From positions 1 to 43,133 of the forward strand of contig DCJQ01000016.1 in the NCBI GenBank assembly GCA_002319965.1: a stretch of 43,133 nucleotides of DNA. The letters run 5' to 3'. Positions 32,630-40,213 of the stretch are shown one piece after another. The notes beneath the pieces are model-generated. The model was not told the origin of the DNA. It did not search any database and saw only the letters and a list, made by a program, of their open reading frames with translations. Each line of letters starts with the position of its first letter. The first letter of the stretch is position 1. Both the position numbers and the translations under genes were made by a program. This DNA is from Megasphaera sp. UBA1696 (GTDB taxonomy: Bacteria; Bacillota; Negativicutes; Veillonellales; Megasphaeraceae).

Positions 32630-33778
32630 TTATCTGAGGATGGCACCGGAGATGATCATCTGCTGTACCTGGTTGGTGCCTTCATAAATCTGAGTGATCT
32701 TAGCGTCACGCATGTAGCGTTCAGCCGGATATTCACGAGTGAAGCCGTAGCCGCCGAATACCTGAACAGCATCGGTGGTAACCTGCATAGCTACGTCAGA
32801 AGCGTACTTCTTAGCGATAGCAGCGTCGACGGAGTAGGATTTAACGTCGGGCTGAGCCATCTTCCAAGCAGCCTGATATACAGCGAGGCGGGCCGTTTCA
32901 ATCTTGAGTTTCATGTCAGCCAGCATGAAGCTGATGGCCTGGAACTTACCGATCGGTTTGCCGAACTGGGTACGTTCTTTTGCATACTGGAGAGCTGCGT
33001 TGTAAGCGCCTTCAGCAATGCCCAGAGCCTGAGCGCCGACGCCGATACGGCCGCCGTCGAGGGTCATCATAGCGATCTTGAAGCCTTCGCCTTCTTTACC
33101 GAGGAGGTTTTCAGCAGGGATTCTAACGTTCTGGAATACGAGTTCACGCTGTACAGAAGCGCGGATACCCATTTTAACTTCTTTTTTACCGTAGGTGAAG
33201 CCTTCCATGCCTTTTTCAACGATGAATGCGCTCATGCCTTTAGCGCCCTTCGATTTGTCCGTCGAAGCGAAGACGACCGTGATGTCAGCTTCGCCGCCAT
33301 TGGTGTTGAAAACTTTAGAACCGGTCAGAGTGTAGCTGCCGTCTTCGTTCTTAACAGCAGCCGTGGAGCCGTTCAAAGCGTCAGTGCCGGCATTCGGTTC
33401 GGTAAGACCGAAAGCGCCGAGTTTCGTGCCTTCTGCCAAAGGTTTGAGGAATTTAGCTTTCTGTTCGGCTGTACCGAATTTCCAAATCGGCCAGGAGCAG
33501 AGCATGGTATGTACTTCGAAGCTGAGGGCAATGGAGGGGTCGACTTTAGCGACTTCTTCGCAGGCTACGACGAGGCTGAGGAAGTCAGCGCCAACGCCGC
33601 CGTTTTCTTCTTCCCAAGGAATACCGAGAAGGCCGAGGGTGCCCATTTCATCGAGGATAGCGCGGTCAAAAACTTCTTTTTCATCGCGGTCTTTTACAGT
33701 AGGAGCTAATTTTTTTTCAGCAAAATCTTTTGCGAGATTGGCAATATCTTGCTGTAATTCAGAAAGTTTAAAATCCAT
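32630..33778 (-). CDS. Acyl-CoA dehydrogenase, likely acryloyl-CoA reductase
   Basis: FAD enzyme of the short-chain acyl-CoA dehydrogenase family, 382 residues. Family signatures are present: FGLTEPNAGTDA (residues about 123-134), the TLTGSKVFNTNGGEAD strand, MMTLDGGRIGVGAQALGIA, and the C-terminal FGGYGFTREYP with the catalytic base E366 in QIYEGTNQ, matching the glutamate of the M. elsdenii butyryl-CoA dehydrogenase. It follows the lactoyl-CoA dehydratase genes, so reduction of acryloyl-CoA to propionyl-CoA is the most natural role; butyryl-CoA dehydrogenase is the alternative. No electron-transfer flavoprotein genes are adjacent. Two hairpins in the 186-base gap to lcdB may set its expression apart. 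Confidence 0.93.
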   Translation of the reverse strand: MDFKLSELQQDIANLAKDFAEKKLAPTVKDRDEKEVFDRAILDEMGTLGLLGIPWEEENGGVGADFLSLVVACEEVAKVDPSIALSFEVHTMLCSWPIWKFGTAEQKAKFLKPLAEGTKLGAFGLTEPNAGTDALNGSTAAVKNEDGSYTLTGSKVFNTNGGEADITVVFASTDKSKGAKGMSAFIVEKGMEGFTYGKKEVKMGIRASVQRELVFQNVRIPAENLLGKEGEGFKIAMMTLDGGRIGVGAQALGIAEGAYNAALQYAKERTQFGKPIGKFQAISFMLADMKLKIETARLAVYQAAWKMAQPDVKSYSVDAAIAKKYASDVAMQVTTDAVQVFGGYGFTREYPAERYMRDAKITQIYEGTNQVQQMIISGAILR

Positions 33779-33822
33779 GATTGAATTTCCTCCTAAAAGA
33801 TTATATGTATATCTTTATATTT

Positions 33823-33891
33823 AAAAACGGCAAAACCGTCTTTAAAGCAATATTGATAGCCCAAAGCCCGCTAGAAACGGGCTTTAAGCTA
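33823..33891 (-). other. Two intercistronic hairpins between lcdB and the acyl-CoA dehydrogenase gene
   Basis: The first (33863-33885) has AAAGCCCG/CGGGCTTT arms, extendable by TAGC/GCTA. The second (33823-33845) has GACGG/CCG-type pairing and ends in TTTTT on the minus strand, like a weak terminator. A weak promoter-like TTGCCG-16-TATACA lies just after. They could lower or separate expression of the last gene, or be RNA-processing sites. Confidence 0.45.
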
Positions 33892-33964
33892 TGCATCCTG
33901 CCAGGGAAGACAGGTTATATTGTGGCCGGCTCCTCACGGGGTCCCGCCCAAGTGAAACCGAGGC

Positions 33965-35083
33965 TTAGAGAATTTCCGAGAAGGCCTGGATGCGCGTACG
34001 GAGCTGTTCCAGCGACGGCGATTCGATATCGAGGTCGAGGACGGTGTAGCGAACACCGGCTTCTTCAAATTCCGGTTTGTAAATCGGATAGTCGAATTCT
34101 TCCGGATCGCAGAAACGCATCATGCAGACGACGACGGCGTCGGCTTTGTATTTCTTGGTCATGTCGATGAGCATCTGTCCGCGCGGTTTGTCCGGGTTCA
34201 GTGCCAAGGGGCAGCCGTCGAAATCCTGCCACTGCTGAGCGAGCTGTTCCAAGGGATCGATGCCGGACGGTACATCCGTACGGAACTGACGGGATTCCTG
34301 AGCCAGGTCGTCGGCGACGACGGCGATGTTGAATTCGTTGAAGATATCGAGGAATTCATCCGGTTCGGCCATGATGCCCGAGAGGACGACTTTCTTGCCG
34401 TTCCACGGCTGTACCGGTTCTTTTTTAACAGCGTCGATGAGCTGACGAATGAGAGCCGTGTGTTCTGCCTTGTCCATGAACCAACGAGCTTTGATGACGT
34501 CGTGGCGTTTTACCGGCGTGAAAATCTGCGGATACTGTGCAGCAACGTCGCAGAATTCACGCATAGCGCGGCGGTTTTCGTTGTATACGTTGATAGCTTC
34601 CTGGATGGCGAGGTCAGAGATCTTGACGCCGAGGATGCGTTCCAATTCAGCGCGGACGTGTTCGTATTCGGCTTTGAGGAAATCTACAGCCGGGCGGATC
34701 TTACGGTTCTGGGGATGAGTAAATACGATGACCGGAGCCTTGCCGTGCCATTTCTGGCTCATGCAGCGAAGGGTATCGCAGGGTACGGAGAAGATGACGG
34801 CATCGAGGCAGTCATAGGTACCGTTGAGCTGGAGTTCCATATCGGCCTGCATCAAGGAACAAGCAAAGGGAGGCAGATAGGTGCGGGCTGCGGCGATCTG
34901 CGGCTTCTGAGCACCGAACATGCCGACAGGGAGACAGCCGGCTGCGTATACGATTTCTTCCGGTGCATAATAAGGCATCATGCCGACCAGGCGTTTGCCC
35001 TGCTGTTTATAATTTAAAACCGTCTTCTGAGGATGGTTGGATACTTCTTGAAATTTGCTGATAAGTTCATCAATCTGACTCAT
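33965..35083 (-). CDS. lcdB: Lactoyl-CoA dehydratase, beta subunit
   Basis: Second subunit of component II of the 2-hydroxyacyl-CoA dehydratase, 372 residues (HgdB/FldC family). Together with LcdA it binds [4Fe-4S] clusters and the substrate for radical elimination of water from (R)-lactoyl-CoA to acryloyl-CoA. Typical parts are MPYYAPEEIVYAAGCLPVGM near the N-terminus, cysteines in PPFACSLMQADME, VIFSVPCDTLRCMSQ and VCMMRFCDPEEFDYP. Start and the lcdA stop overlap by one base (TAATG), indicating translational coupling. Subunit naming (A/B) differs among species; I follow M. elsdenii usage as I recall it. Confidence 0.93.
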   Translation of the reverse strand: MSQIDELISKFQEVSNHPQKTVLNYKQQGKRLVGMMPYYAPEEIVYAAGCLPVGMFGAQKPQIAAARTYLPPFACSLMQADMELQLNGTYDCLDAVIFSVPCDTLRCMSQKWHGKAPVIVFTHPQNRKIRPAVDFLKAEYEHVRAELERILGVKISDLAIQEAINVYNENRRAMREFCDVAAQYPQIFTPVKRHDVIKARWFMDKAEHTALIRQLIDAVKKEPVQPWNGKKVVLSGIMAEPDEFLDIFNEFNIAVVADDLAQESRQFRTDVPSGIDPLEQLAQQWQDFDGCPLALNPDKPRGQMLIDMTKKYKADAVVVCMMRFCDPEEFDYPIYKPEFEEAGVRYTVLDLDIESPSLEQLRTRIQAFSEIL

Positions 35084-36369
35084 TAGTGATTTCCTCCTTC
35101 ACTGGCTTTTTTATCTGCCATCATTTCGGTCAAAGCTTCGACACGAGTATCGAACTGAGCTTCTGAGAAGTTACGGGCATCGGTCTGGTCACCGTCGAAG
35201 ATGACGTACGGTACGCCGAGGTTCTTCTGAACGCGCTGGCCGCCTTCGTTGTTGAGGAGGCTCATGTTCTTGCAGGAACGGTTCTGATGCATGATCAGGC
35301 CGTCGCACTTGCCGTCGCGGACGACTTTTTCAAGAACGGCACCGCGCTGTTCGAGGCAGCAGTTGATATACGTACGGGAATAAGCTTCTGCCATGGATTC
35401 GAGGTTGCCCGGTTCGTAAGAAACGTCCCACATGCCGGGATATGCCGAACCGGTCATGAGAGCGCCCTGGCCCTTGAGTTCTTTAAAGGTATGGCCGAGA
35501 GCGATCCAAACGGCAATACCTTCCCAGATAACACGGGATTTTTCATTGTCGCCGAAGGCCCATTTCTTGTTGGCAACTTTTTCATCCAATTCCTTGAGGA
35601 ATTTATTGAACGTGATTTCAGAGTAGTTCAAAGAACGAGCGGCAACGGCGAGGCCCATGTAGTTGAAGAGGTCAAAGCCGTTGAGCGGCGACGGTTTGTA
35701 TTTGAAGTAGGTCGCGATTTTGTTCCAGGCAGCAATGGAACGCTGAGTCTGTTTCTGAACTTCAAAGAATTTTTCATAGTCAAAGGGGCGGCCGCAGAGT
35801 TCTTCGAGCTGAGAAATAGCATGTTTGAATTCGCCGACGATGTACTGTTTAGCGTGTTTCGTAACCGGGAATTCGTGGTTGAACGGTACGTCGATGTTAA
35901 TGAGAGGTACGTTCAGTTCTTTGGCCAGGTTTTCATACCATTTGAGGAGGGTATTGCAAATATTGTTGCAGGTGAGGACGACGTCCGGAAGCGGAATGGG
36001 AGAAGCCGGAGAATTCTTCAAGACTTCCGGCGTTTTGCCCGTAAGAGCTTCCTGTTTGATGAGTTCCATATAGCCCATGTTGACGCGGCAGTAGGAACAG
36101 ATATCCTGGTTATAGCCCTTATTTTCAGCTACTTCGAGCATAGCCGGTGCACCGTGACGGGCACCGATGCCGGCAGCGTGGGTTTCCGGATAGACGATGG
36201 CGATATCCATAGCCGTGCAAAATTCCGGAGGTGCTACCGAAGCGGACCAGCAAACGAGGCGGCCTTCTTTTTTAGCTTTGCGTGCGTCTTCATCGACTTT
36301 CGGCAAGAAGTAACCAAGGGCGTCCTTGGCGCTCATGCTTTCAATATCTACTGTTTTTTCTTCACTCAT
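35083..36369 (-). CDS. lcdA: Lactoyl-CoA dehydratase, alpha subunit
   Basis: First subunit of component II, 428 residues (HgdA/FldB family). Cluster-binding and substrate regions include VCWSASVAPPEFCTAMDI (residues about 39-56), YNQDICSYCRVNMGY (85-99), LTCNNICNTLLKWYE and HQNRSCKNMSLLN near residue 365. One electron from LcdC reduces this protein, which transfers it to the lactoyl-CoA to form a ketyl radical. It follows lcdC by 21 bases and overlaps lcdB by one base. The closest family alternative is 2-hydroxyglutaryl-CoA dehydratase; the neighbouring pct and lactate permease genes favour lactoyl-CoA. Confidence 0.93.
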   Translation of the reverse strand: MSEEKTVDIESMSAKDALGYFLPKVDEDARKAKKEGRLVCWSASVAPPEFCTAMDIAIVYPETHAAGIGARHGAPAMLEVAENKGYNQDICSYCRVNMGYMELIKQEALTGKTPEVLKNSPASPIPLPDVVLTCNNICNTLLKWYENLAKELNVPLINIDVPFNHEFPVTKHAKQYIVGEFKHAISQLEELCGRPFDYEKFFEVQKQTQRSIAAWNKIATYFKYKPSPLNGFDLFNYMGLAVAARSLNYSEITFNKFLKELDEKVANKKWAFGDNEKSRVIWEGIAVWIALGHTFKELKGQGALMTGSAYPGMWDVSYEPGNLESMAEAYSRTYINCCLEQRGAVLEKVVRDGKCDGLIMHQNRSCKNMSLLNNEGGQRVQKNLGVPYVIFDGDQTDARNFSEAQFDTRVEALTEMMADKKASEGGNH

Positions 36370-36390
36370 GATTCTGTTCTCTCCTTTGAC

Positions 36391-37167
36391 TTATTTCTTG
36401 ATTTTATCATAAGCAATCAGAGCGGCTCCCAAGGCGCCAACGGCCTGAGGATGAAGGGCTACTCTGACAGGGATACCTAATTCTTTCGATACGGCATCGA
36501 CGACACCGGGGTCGCGGGAACCGCCGCCGGTCATGGTCAGGTCATCGCCGACACCGACGCGGCGCACGAGGGCGCAGGCCTTGGCAGCAATGGACTGATG
36601 GACACCGGCTACGATGTCTTCTTTAGGAATGTTCTTCGACAGCAGGGAAATGACTTCCGATTCTGCAAAGACGGTGCAGGTGCTGCTGACAGCAGCCGGA
36701 TGCTTCGATTTGAAGTACCAGTCCCCCATTTCAGACATGGGGATTTCCAGTACCTTGGACATGACGTCGAGGAAACGGCCCGTACCGGCAGCGCATTTAT
36801 CGTTCATGGCAAACTGCATGACCAGTCCCTGACTGTTGAGCTTAATCGATTTGACATCCTGGCCGCCGATATCGAGGATTGTCGTCGTGCCCGGGCATTC
36901 AAAGAGAGCACCCTTGGCATGGCAGGTAATTTCACTGACTTCGCCTTTGGCACAGTCGACGTTGAAGCGACCGTAGCCGGTGGCAATGATATTGGCCATA
37001 TCTTCTATCTTTAAGTTCGTCTTTTCAAAGACTTCGTCCAAGACCCGTTCCGGACCGGATGAACCGGTACCGATTTCAACGACGGCTTGGGCAATGATTT
37101 TCTTGCCGTCTTCCAAAATAACGGCTTTTGAAGAAGACGAACCAACATCGATTCCGAGAGTATACAT
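36391..37167 (-). CDS. lcdC: 2-hydroxyacyl-CoA dehydratase activator ATPase
   Basis: Component I (archerase) of the dehydratase: a homodimeric ASKHA-fold ATPase with one [4Fe-4S] cluster bridging the two subunits. The ATP-driven shape change lowers the redox potential of the electron it injects into LcdAB. Start at ATG 37167 (MYTLGIDVGSSSSK), 258 residues, with an AAGGTG site; an in-frame GTG three codons upstream overlaps that site. Cluster cysteines are C125 (MNDKCAAGTGRF) and C164 (SSTCTVFAESEV), equal within two residues to C127/C166 of the Acidaminococcus HgdC. Nucleotide-binding motifs are IDVGSSSSK, LDIGGQDVK and MTGGGSRDPG. Located between the VOC gene and lcdA. Confidence 0.95.
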   Translation of the reverse strand: MYTLGIDVGSSSSKAVILEDGKKIIAQAVVEIGTGSSGPERVLDEVFEKTNLKIEDMANIIATGYGRFNVDCAKGEVSEITCHAKGALFECPGTTTILDIGGQDVKSIKLNSQGLVMQFAMNDKCAAGTGRFLDVMSKVLEIPMSEMGDWYFKSKHPAAVSSTCTVFAESEVISLLSKNIPKEDIVAGVHQSIAAKACALVRRVGVGDDLTMTGGGSRDPGVVDAVSKELGIPVRVALHPQAVGALGAALIAYDKIKK

Positions 37168-37191
37168 GATGGTCACCTTTTTTCACAAAAA

Positions 37192-38106
37192 TCAATTCTG
37201 AAACGGATTGGGATTGCTGCGATTAATGGGCGCAACGGTTTGGACGTATTCGACGAGGATACCGGCGTCCGTGCTGGGACGGCGGAAGTTGACGATAATG
37301 TCGTCCGTACCTTGGACGGCTTTCTTTTCCAGCATGCAGCCTTCCTGCTGGCCTTCCATGATCTGCCGTACCTTTTCGACGTCATCGACTTCAAAGGCGA
37401 TGTGGGCAATGCCGCCTTTTCCGTGATTGAAGTCCTTCAATACCCCTTCCCGAGGGATGATGAATTCAATGGGCGTACTGTTTTTATCTTTCTTGGTAAA
37501 GATGAGGTCGGCATGGTAGGCGTCGACGAAGCCTGCATAATCGACTTCAAGGCCGTTCGTTTCTATGAAATCATGGGCCTTTTCCAAGGTCGGCAGGACG
37601 ATGCCGATATGGTGAAGCCGCATGGGATGCCACGGTTCGCGAAGCTTTCCTTTTTCAGGACCCATGGCCTTTACGAAAGGATCTTCGCCGCGGCCCGTAA
37701 TGGGTGCCGTCGTCTGGACGTATTCGACGAGGATACCCTGATTGGTCGAAGGGCGGCGGAAGTTGACGATGATGTCGTCCGTTCCCTGAACGGCTTTCTG
37801 TTCCAGCATGCAGCCCGGGCACTTAGCTTCCATTTCTGTACGGACGCCTTCGACGTCGTCGACTTCAAAGGCAATGTGGGCGATACCGCCGCGGCCGCCG
37901 TTGAATTTGGTAAGGACCCCGGAGTGCGGGATGATCATTTCAATCGGGCTTGCATAGTCACCGAATTTCGTGAAGATGAGGTCGGCCTGATAGGCGTCGA
38001 CATAACCGGCATAGTCGATTTCAAGGCCGTTATTCTGCATGAATTCATGGGCTTTTTCTAACGTCGGCAAGACGATGCCTACGTGATGGAGTCTCATTGG
38101 TTTCAT
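37192..38106 (-). CDS. Tandem-duplicated VOC protein, candidate lactoyl-CoA epimerase
   Basis: A 304-residue protein consisting of two near-identical methylmalonyl-CoA-epimerase-like halves, offset by 158 residues (about 1-145 and 160-304). Each half alone has the size of a whole epimerase subunit. All four predicted metal ligands repeat with the same spacing: H8, E56, H77, E128 and H166, E214, H235, E286, in LHHVGIVLPTLEKAH / PIE / GIAHIAFEVDDV / GILVEYVQT contexts. The single chain would thus mimic the usual dimer. It sits between pct and lcdC in the lactate-to-propionate operon, where no methylmalonyl-CoA step occurs, so epimerisation of (S)- to (R)-lactoyl-CoA is a reasonable guess. AAAGGAG precedes the start at 38106. 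Function unproven. Confidence 0.85.
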   Translation of the reverse strand: MKPMRLHHVGIVLPTLEKAHEFMQNNGLEIDYAGYVDAYQADLIFTKFGDYASPIEMIIPHSGVLTKFNGGRGGIAHIAFEVDDVEGVRTEMEAKCPGCMLEQKAVQGTDDIIVNFRRPSTNQGILVEYVQTTAPITGRGEDPFVKAMGPEKGKLREPWHPMRLHHIGIVLPTLEKAHDFIETNGLEVDYAGFVDAYHADLIFTKKDKNSTPIEFIIPREGVLKDFNHGKGGIAHIAFEVDDVEKVRQIMEGQQEGCMLEKKAVQGTDDIIVNFRRPSTDAGILVEYVQTVAPINRSNPNPFQN

Positions 38107-38133
38107 AGTAAGGTCTCCTTTACAGCGAGAGAT

Positions 38134-39687
38134 TTATTTTTTCAGTCCCATGGGACCGTCCTGGAAGATGCGGGCGTCCATGGTTTTGGGGTTATTGATA
38201 ATCGGTTTGAAGTCCATGTGAGCTAAGATATCTTTTTCGATATCGATGCCCGGTGCGACTTCGATGAGAGCCAGTCCGTCTTTGGTCAATTCAAAGACGC
38301 AGCGTTCCGTAATGTAGAGAACGTGTTTCCCTTTGCGAGCGGCATAGGAGCCGTTGAAGGTAATCTGATCGACGGCCTTGATGAATTTCTTAGCTTTGCC
38401 TTCTTTAAGAATCTTGACCTTGCCGTCTTCAACGGCCACTTTCAGACCGCCGGCCGTAAAGGTACCGCAGAAGAAGACGTTTTGGGTCTGCTGAGAAATA
38501 TTCGGGAAGCCGCCGCAGCCGGCAACGTTGGTACCGAACTTACTGACGTTGATGTTGCCCGTGCTGTCGCACTGAGCCAGGCCCAAATAAGCCATATCCA
38601 AACCGCCGCCATCGTAAAAGTCAAACTGATACGTATGGTCGATGATGGCATCGGCATTGCGAGATGAGCCGAAGCGAACACCGCCCTGCGGGACGCCGCC
38701 AATGGCACCGCCTTCGACGGTAAGGGTAATCGTATCGGCGATTCCCTCTTCACCGGCAACGGAGGCAACGTATTCCGGAGCGCCGACGCCGAGGTTGACG
38801 ACGGCATTTTCGGTCAGTTCCAGGGCCCCCCGGCGGCCGATGATTTTCTTAGCACTCATAGGAAGTGCTTCATCGGCAGCACCTTCCGGGGCCCGATGTT
38901 CACCGCTTAAGGACGGATCATACTGACAGTCATAGGTCTGCTGATGATCTTCCGGAGCGGCTACGACGACATCGTCGACATAGATGCCGGGAATCTTGAC
39001 CATCCGCGGGTCGAGACTGCCGTGAGCGACGACGTCTTTGACCTGGACGACGACCTTGCCGCCGCAGTTGTGAACGGCCTGAGCCACGGAAATACTTTCG
39101 AAAGGCCCGATTTCTTCGTCCATCGTAATGTTGCCCGATTCATCGGCATAAGTACCGCGGAGGAAGGCAACCTGTACGGGGAAGGTCGGATAGAAGAGCT
39201 GTTCATGGCCTTCGACTTCAATCAGTTTAACCAAGTCTTCCTTGGTGACGTCGTTCAGTTTGCCGCCGAGCTGTCGGGGATCCAAGAAGGTTTCTAAACC
39301 GATGTCGGTGAAGACGCCGAGCTTGTGGCCGGCCAAGGCGCGGAACCAATGAACGAGGGTGCCCTGAGAAAAGTTATAGGCTTCGATTTTATTATCGACA
39401 GCCAATTTCCCGATAGCCGGTACGGTCTGCCAGTGACCGATGATGGCTCGTTTTAAAAGTCCTGTATGAGCCAGGTGTTCGGCGGCGCGGCCATCGCGAA
39501 TCCCTTGAGAGCCTGCGTAAATATAGGTGAGGTTCTGCGGCTTATTCGTTTCCAAAAAACGTTTTTCCAAGGCTTTGGTCAACGCTTCCGGATGGGCGCT
39601 GCTGACAAACCCGATCGATGTGATCGTATCGTTATCCTTTACCAGCTGAGCTGCTTGTTCAGCCGTAATGATGTTAACTTTTCTCAT
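38134..39687 (-). CDS. pct: Propionate CoA-transferase
   Basis: Moves CoA between propionyl- or acetyl-CoA and lactate, so it both activates lactate and releases propionate. I start at 39687 (MRKVNIITAEQAAQLV), giving 517 residues, the length I recall for the M. elsdenii enzyme, to which the sequence appears very close; an in-frame ATG seven codons earlier overlaps the AGGAGG site. The catalytic glutamate that forms the CoA thioester is E325 in TLTVEGGAIGG, equal to E324 of the Clostridium propionicum enzyme. Two fused transferase domains are present (residues 1-270 and 275-517). First gene of the acrylate operon, with the VOC gene 27 bases downstream. Confidence 0.97.
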   Translation of the reverse strand: MRKVNIITAEQAAQLVKDNDTITSIGFVSSAHPEALTKALEKRFLETNKPQNLTYIYAGSQGIRDGRAAEHLAHTGLLKRAIIGHWQTVPAIGKLAVDNKIEAYNFSQGTLVHWFRALAGHKLGVFTDIGLETFLDPRQLGGKLNDVTKEDLVKLIEVEGHEQLFYPTFPVQVAFLRGTYADESGNITMDEEIGPFESISVAQAVHNCGGKVVVQVKDVVAHGSLDPRMVKIPGIYVDDVVVAAPEDHQQTYDCQYDPSLSGEHRAPEGAADEALPMSAKKIIGRRGALELTENAVVNLGVGAPEYVASVAGEEGIADTITLTVEGGAIGGVPQGGVRFGSSRNADAIIDHTYQFDFYDGGGLDMAYLGLAQCDSTGNINVSKFGTNVAGCGGFPNISQQTQNVFFCGTFTAGGLKVAVEDGKVKILKEGKAKKFIKAVDQITFNGSYAARKGKHVLYITERCVFELTKDGLALIEVAPGIDIEKDILAHMDFKPIINNPKTMDARIFQDGPMGLKK

Positions 39688-39776
39688 TCCCCTAATTGCC
39701 TCCTGCACATTGAATGGTTCGATGTGGTATCGTTCATTCTTTGTGAAAATTTTCCATATCTCAATTACTTAATAGA

Positions 39777-39805
39777 ATGATATCACTTAAAATCGATAAC
39801 GTCAA
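39777..39805 (-). promoter_or_regulatory. Promoter of the pct-VOC-lcdCAB operon
   Basis: TTGACG (39805-39800), 17-base spacer, TATCAT (39782-39777) with TGA before the -10 on the minus strand. The leader is about 85 bases. Confidence 0.78.
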
Positions 39806-39851
39806 CGAATATTATTGAGAAAGTTCATTTTATGGAATGAATATATCATAA

Positions 39852-39874
39852 ATTAATTCCGTTTAAGAATTAAT
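39852..39874. promoter_or_regulatory. Inverted repeat upstream of the pct promoter
   Basis: Perfect 8-base arms ATTAATTC and GAATTAAT with 7 bases between, about 47 bases upstream of the -35 box. The position suits an activator site. Regulator unknown. Confidence 0.45.
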
Positions 39875-40166
39875 GTTTTTGATAGAAAAACTCGAATCTA
39901 TTCCATAAGCATTCCTCATTAGAAATTTACAATGGCTTTACAATAACGACTTTCCACCTTTTCTTTCTTCAATCTCTAAATGTCCCTCATCTTGTTTTTC
40001 AATAATCAATATCATAAATATAAAAAGTCTCCCAAAGTTTGCATGATTAAAAAGTACCATCTCTTTTCAATTATGATAATTAGGCATGGTTCGTGAATTT
40101 CCGCACATATTTTGTTCAAGGAATAGTTTGTATTAGGAATAATATAATGTGTCGATTCCAGACAAT
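39875..40166. other. AT-rich intergenic region between the lactate permease terminator and the pct control region
   Basis: Roughly 290 AT-rich bases. I see no open frame with a ribosome-binding site, no tRNA and no clear hairpin beyond short AT dyads. Confidence 0.45.
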
Positions 40167-40198
40167 AAAAAAGCGGACACGACATTCATCGTGTCCGC
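40167..40198 (-). terminator. Terminator of the lactate permease gene
   Basis: GCGGACACGA and TCGTGTCCGC form a perfect 10-bp stem (6-base loop) followed by six T residues on the minus strand, 16 bases after the stop. Confidence 0.93.
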
Positions 40199-40213
40199 CT
40201 CTCCCCTAGTGAT

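Noticed and set aside
36391..39687. 2-hydroxyglutaryl-CoA dehydratase (glutamate fermentation) instead of lactoyl-CoA dehydratase
   Set aside because: The neighbours are a propionate CoA-transferase and a lactate permease, and no glutaconate CoA-transferase or decarboxylase genes are present.
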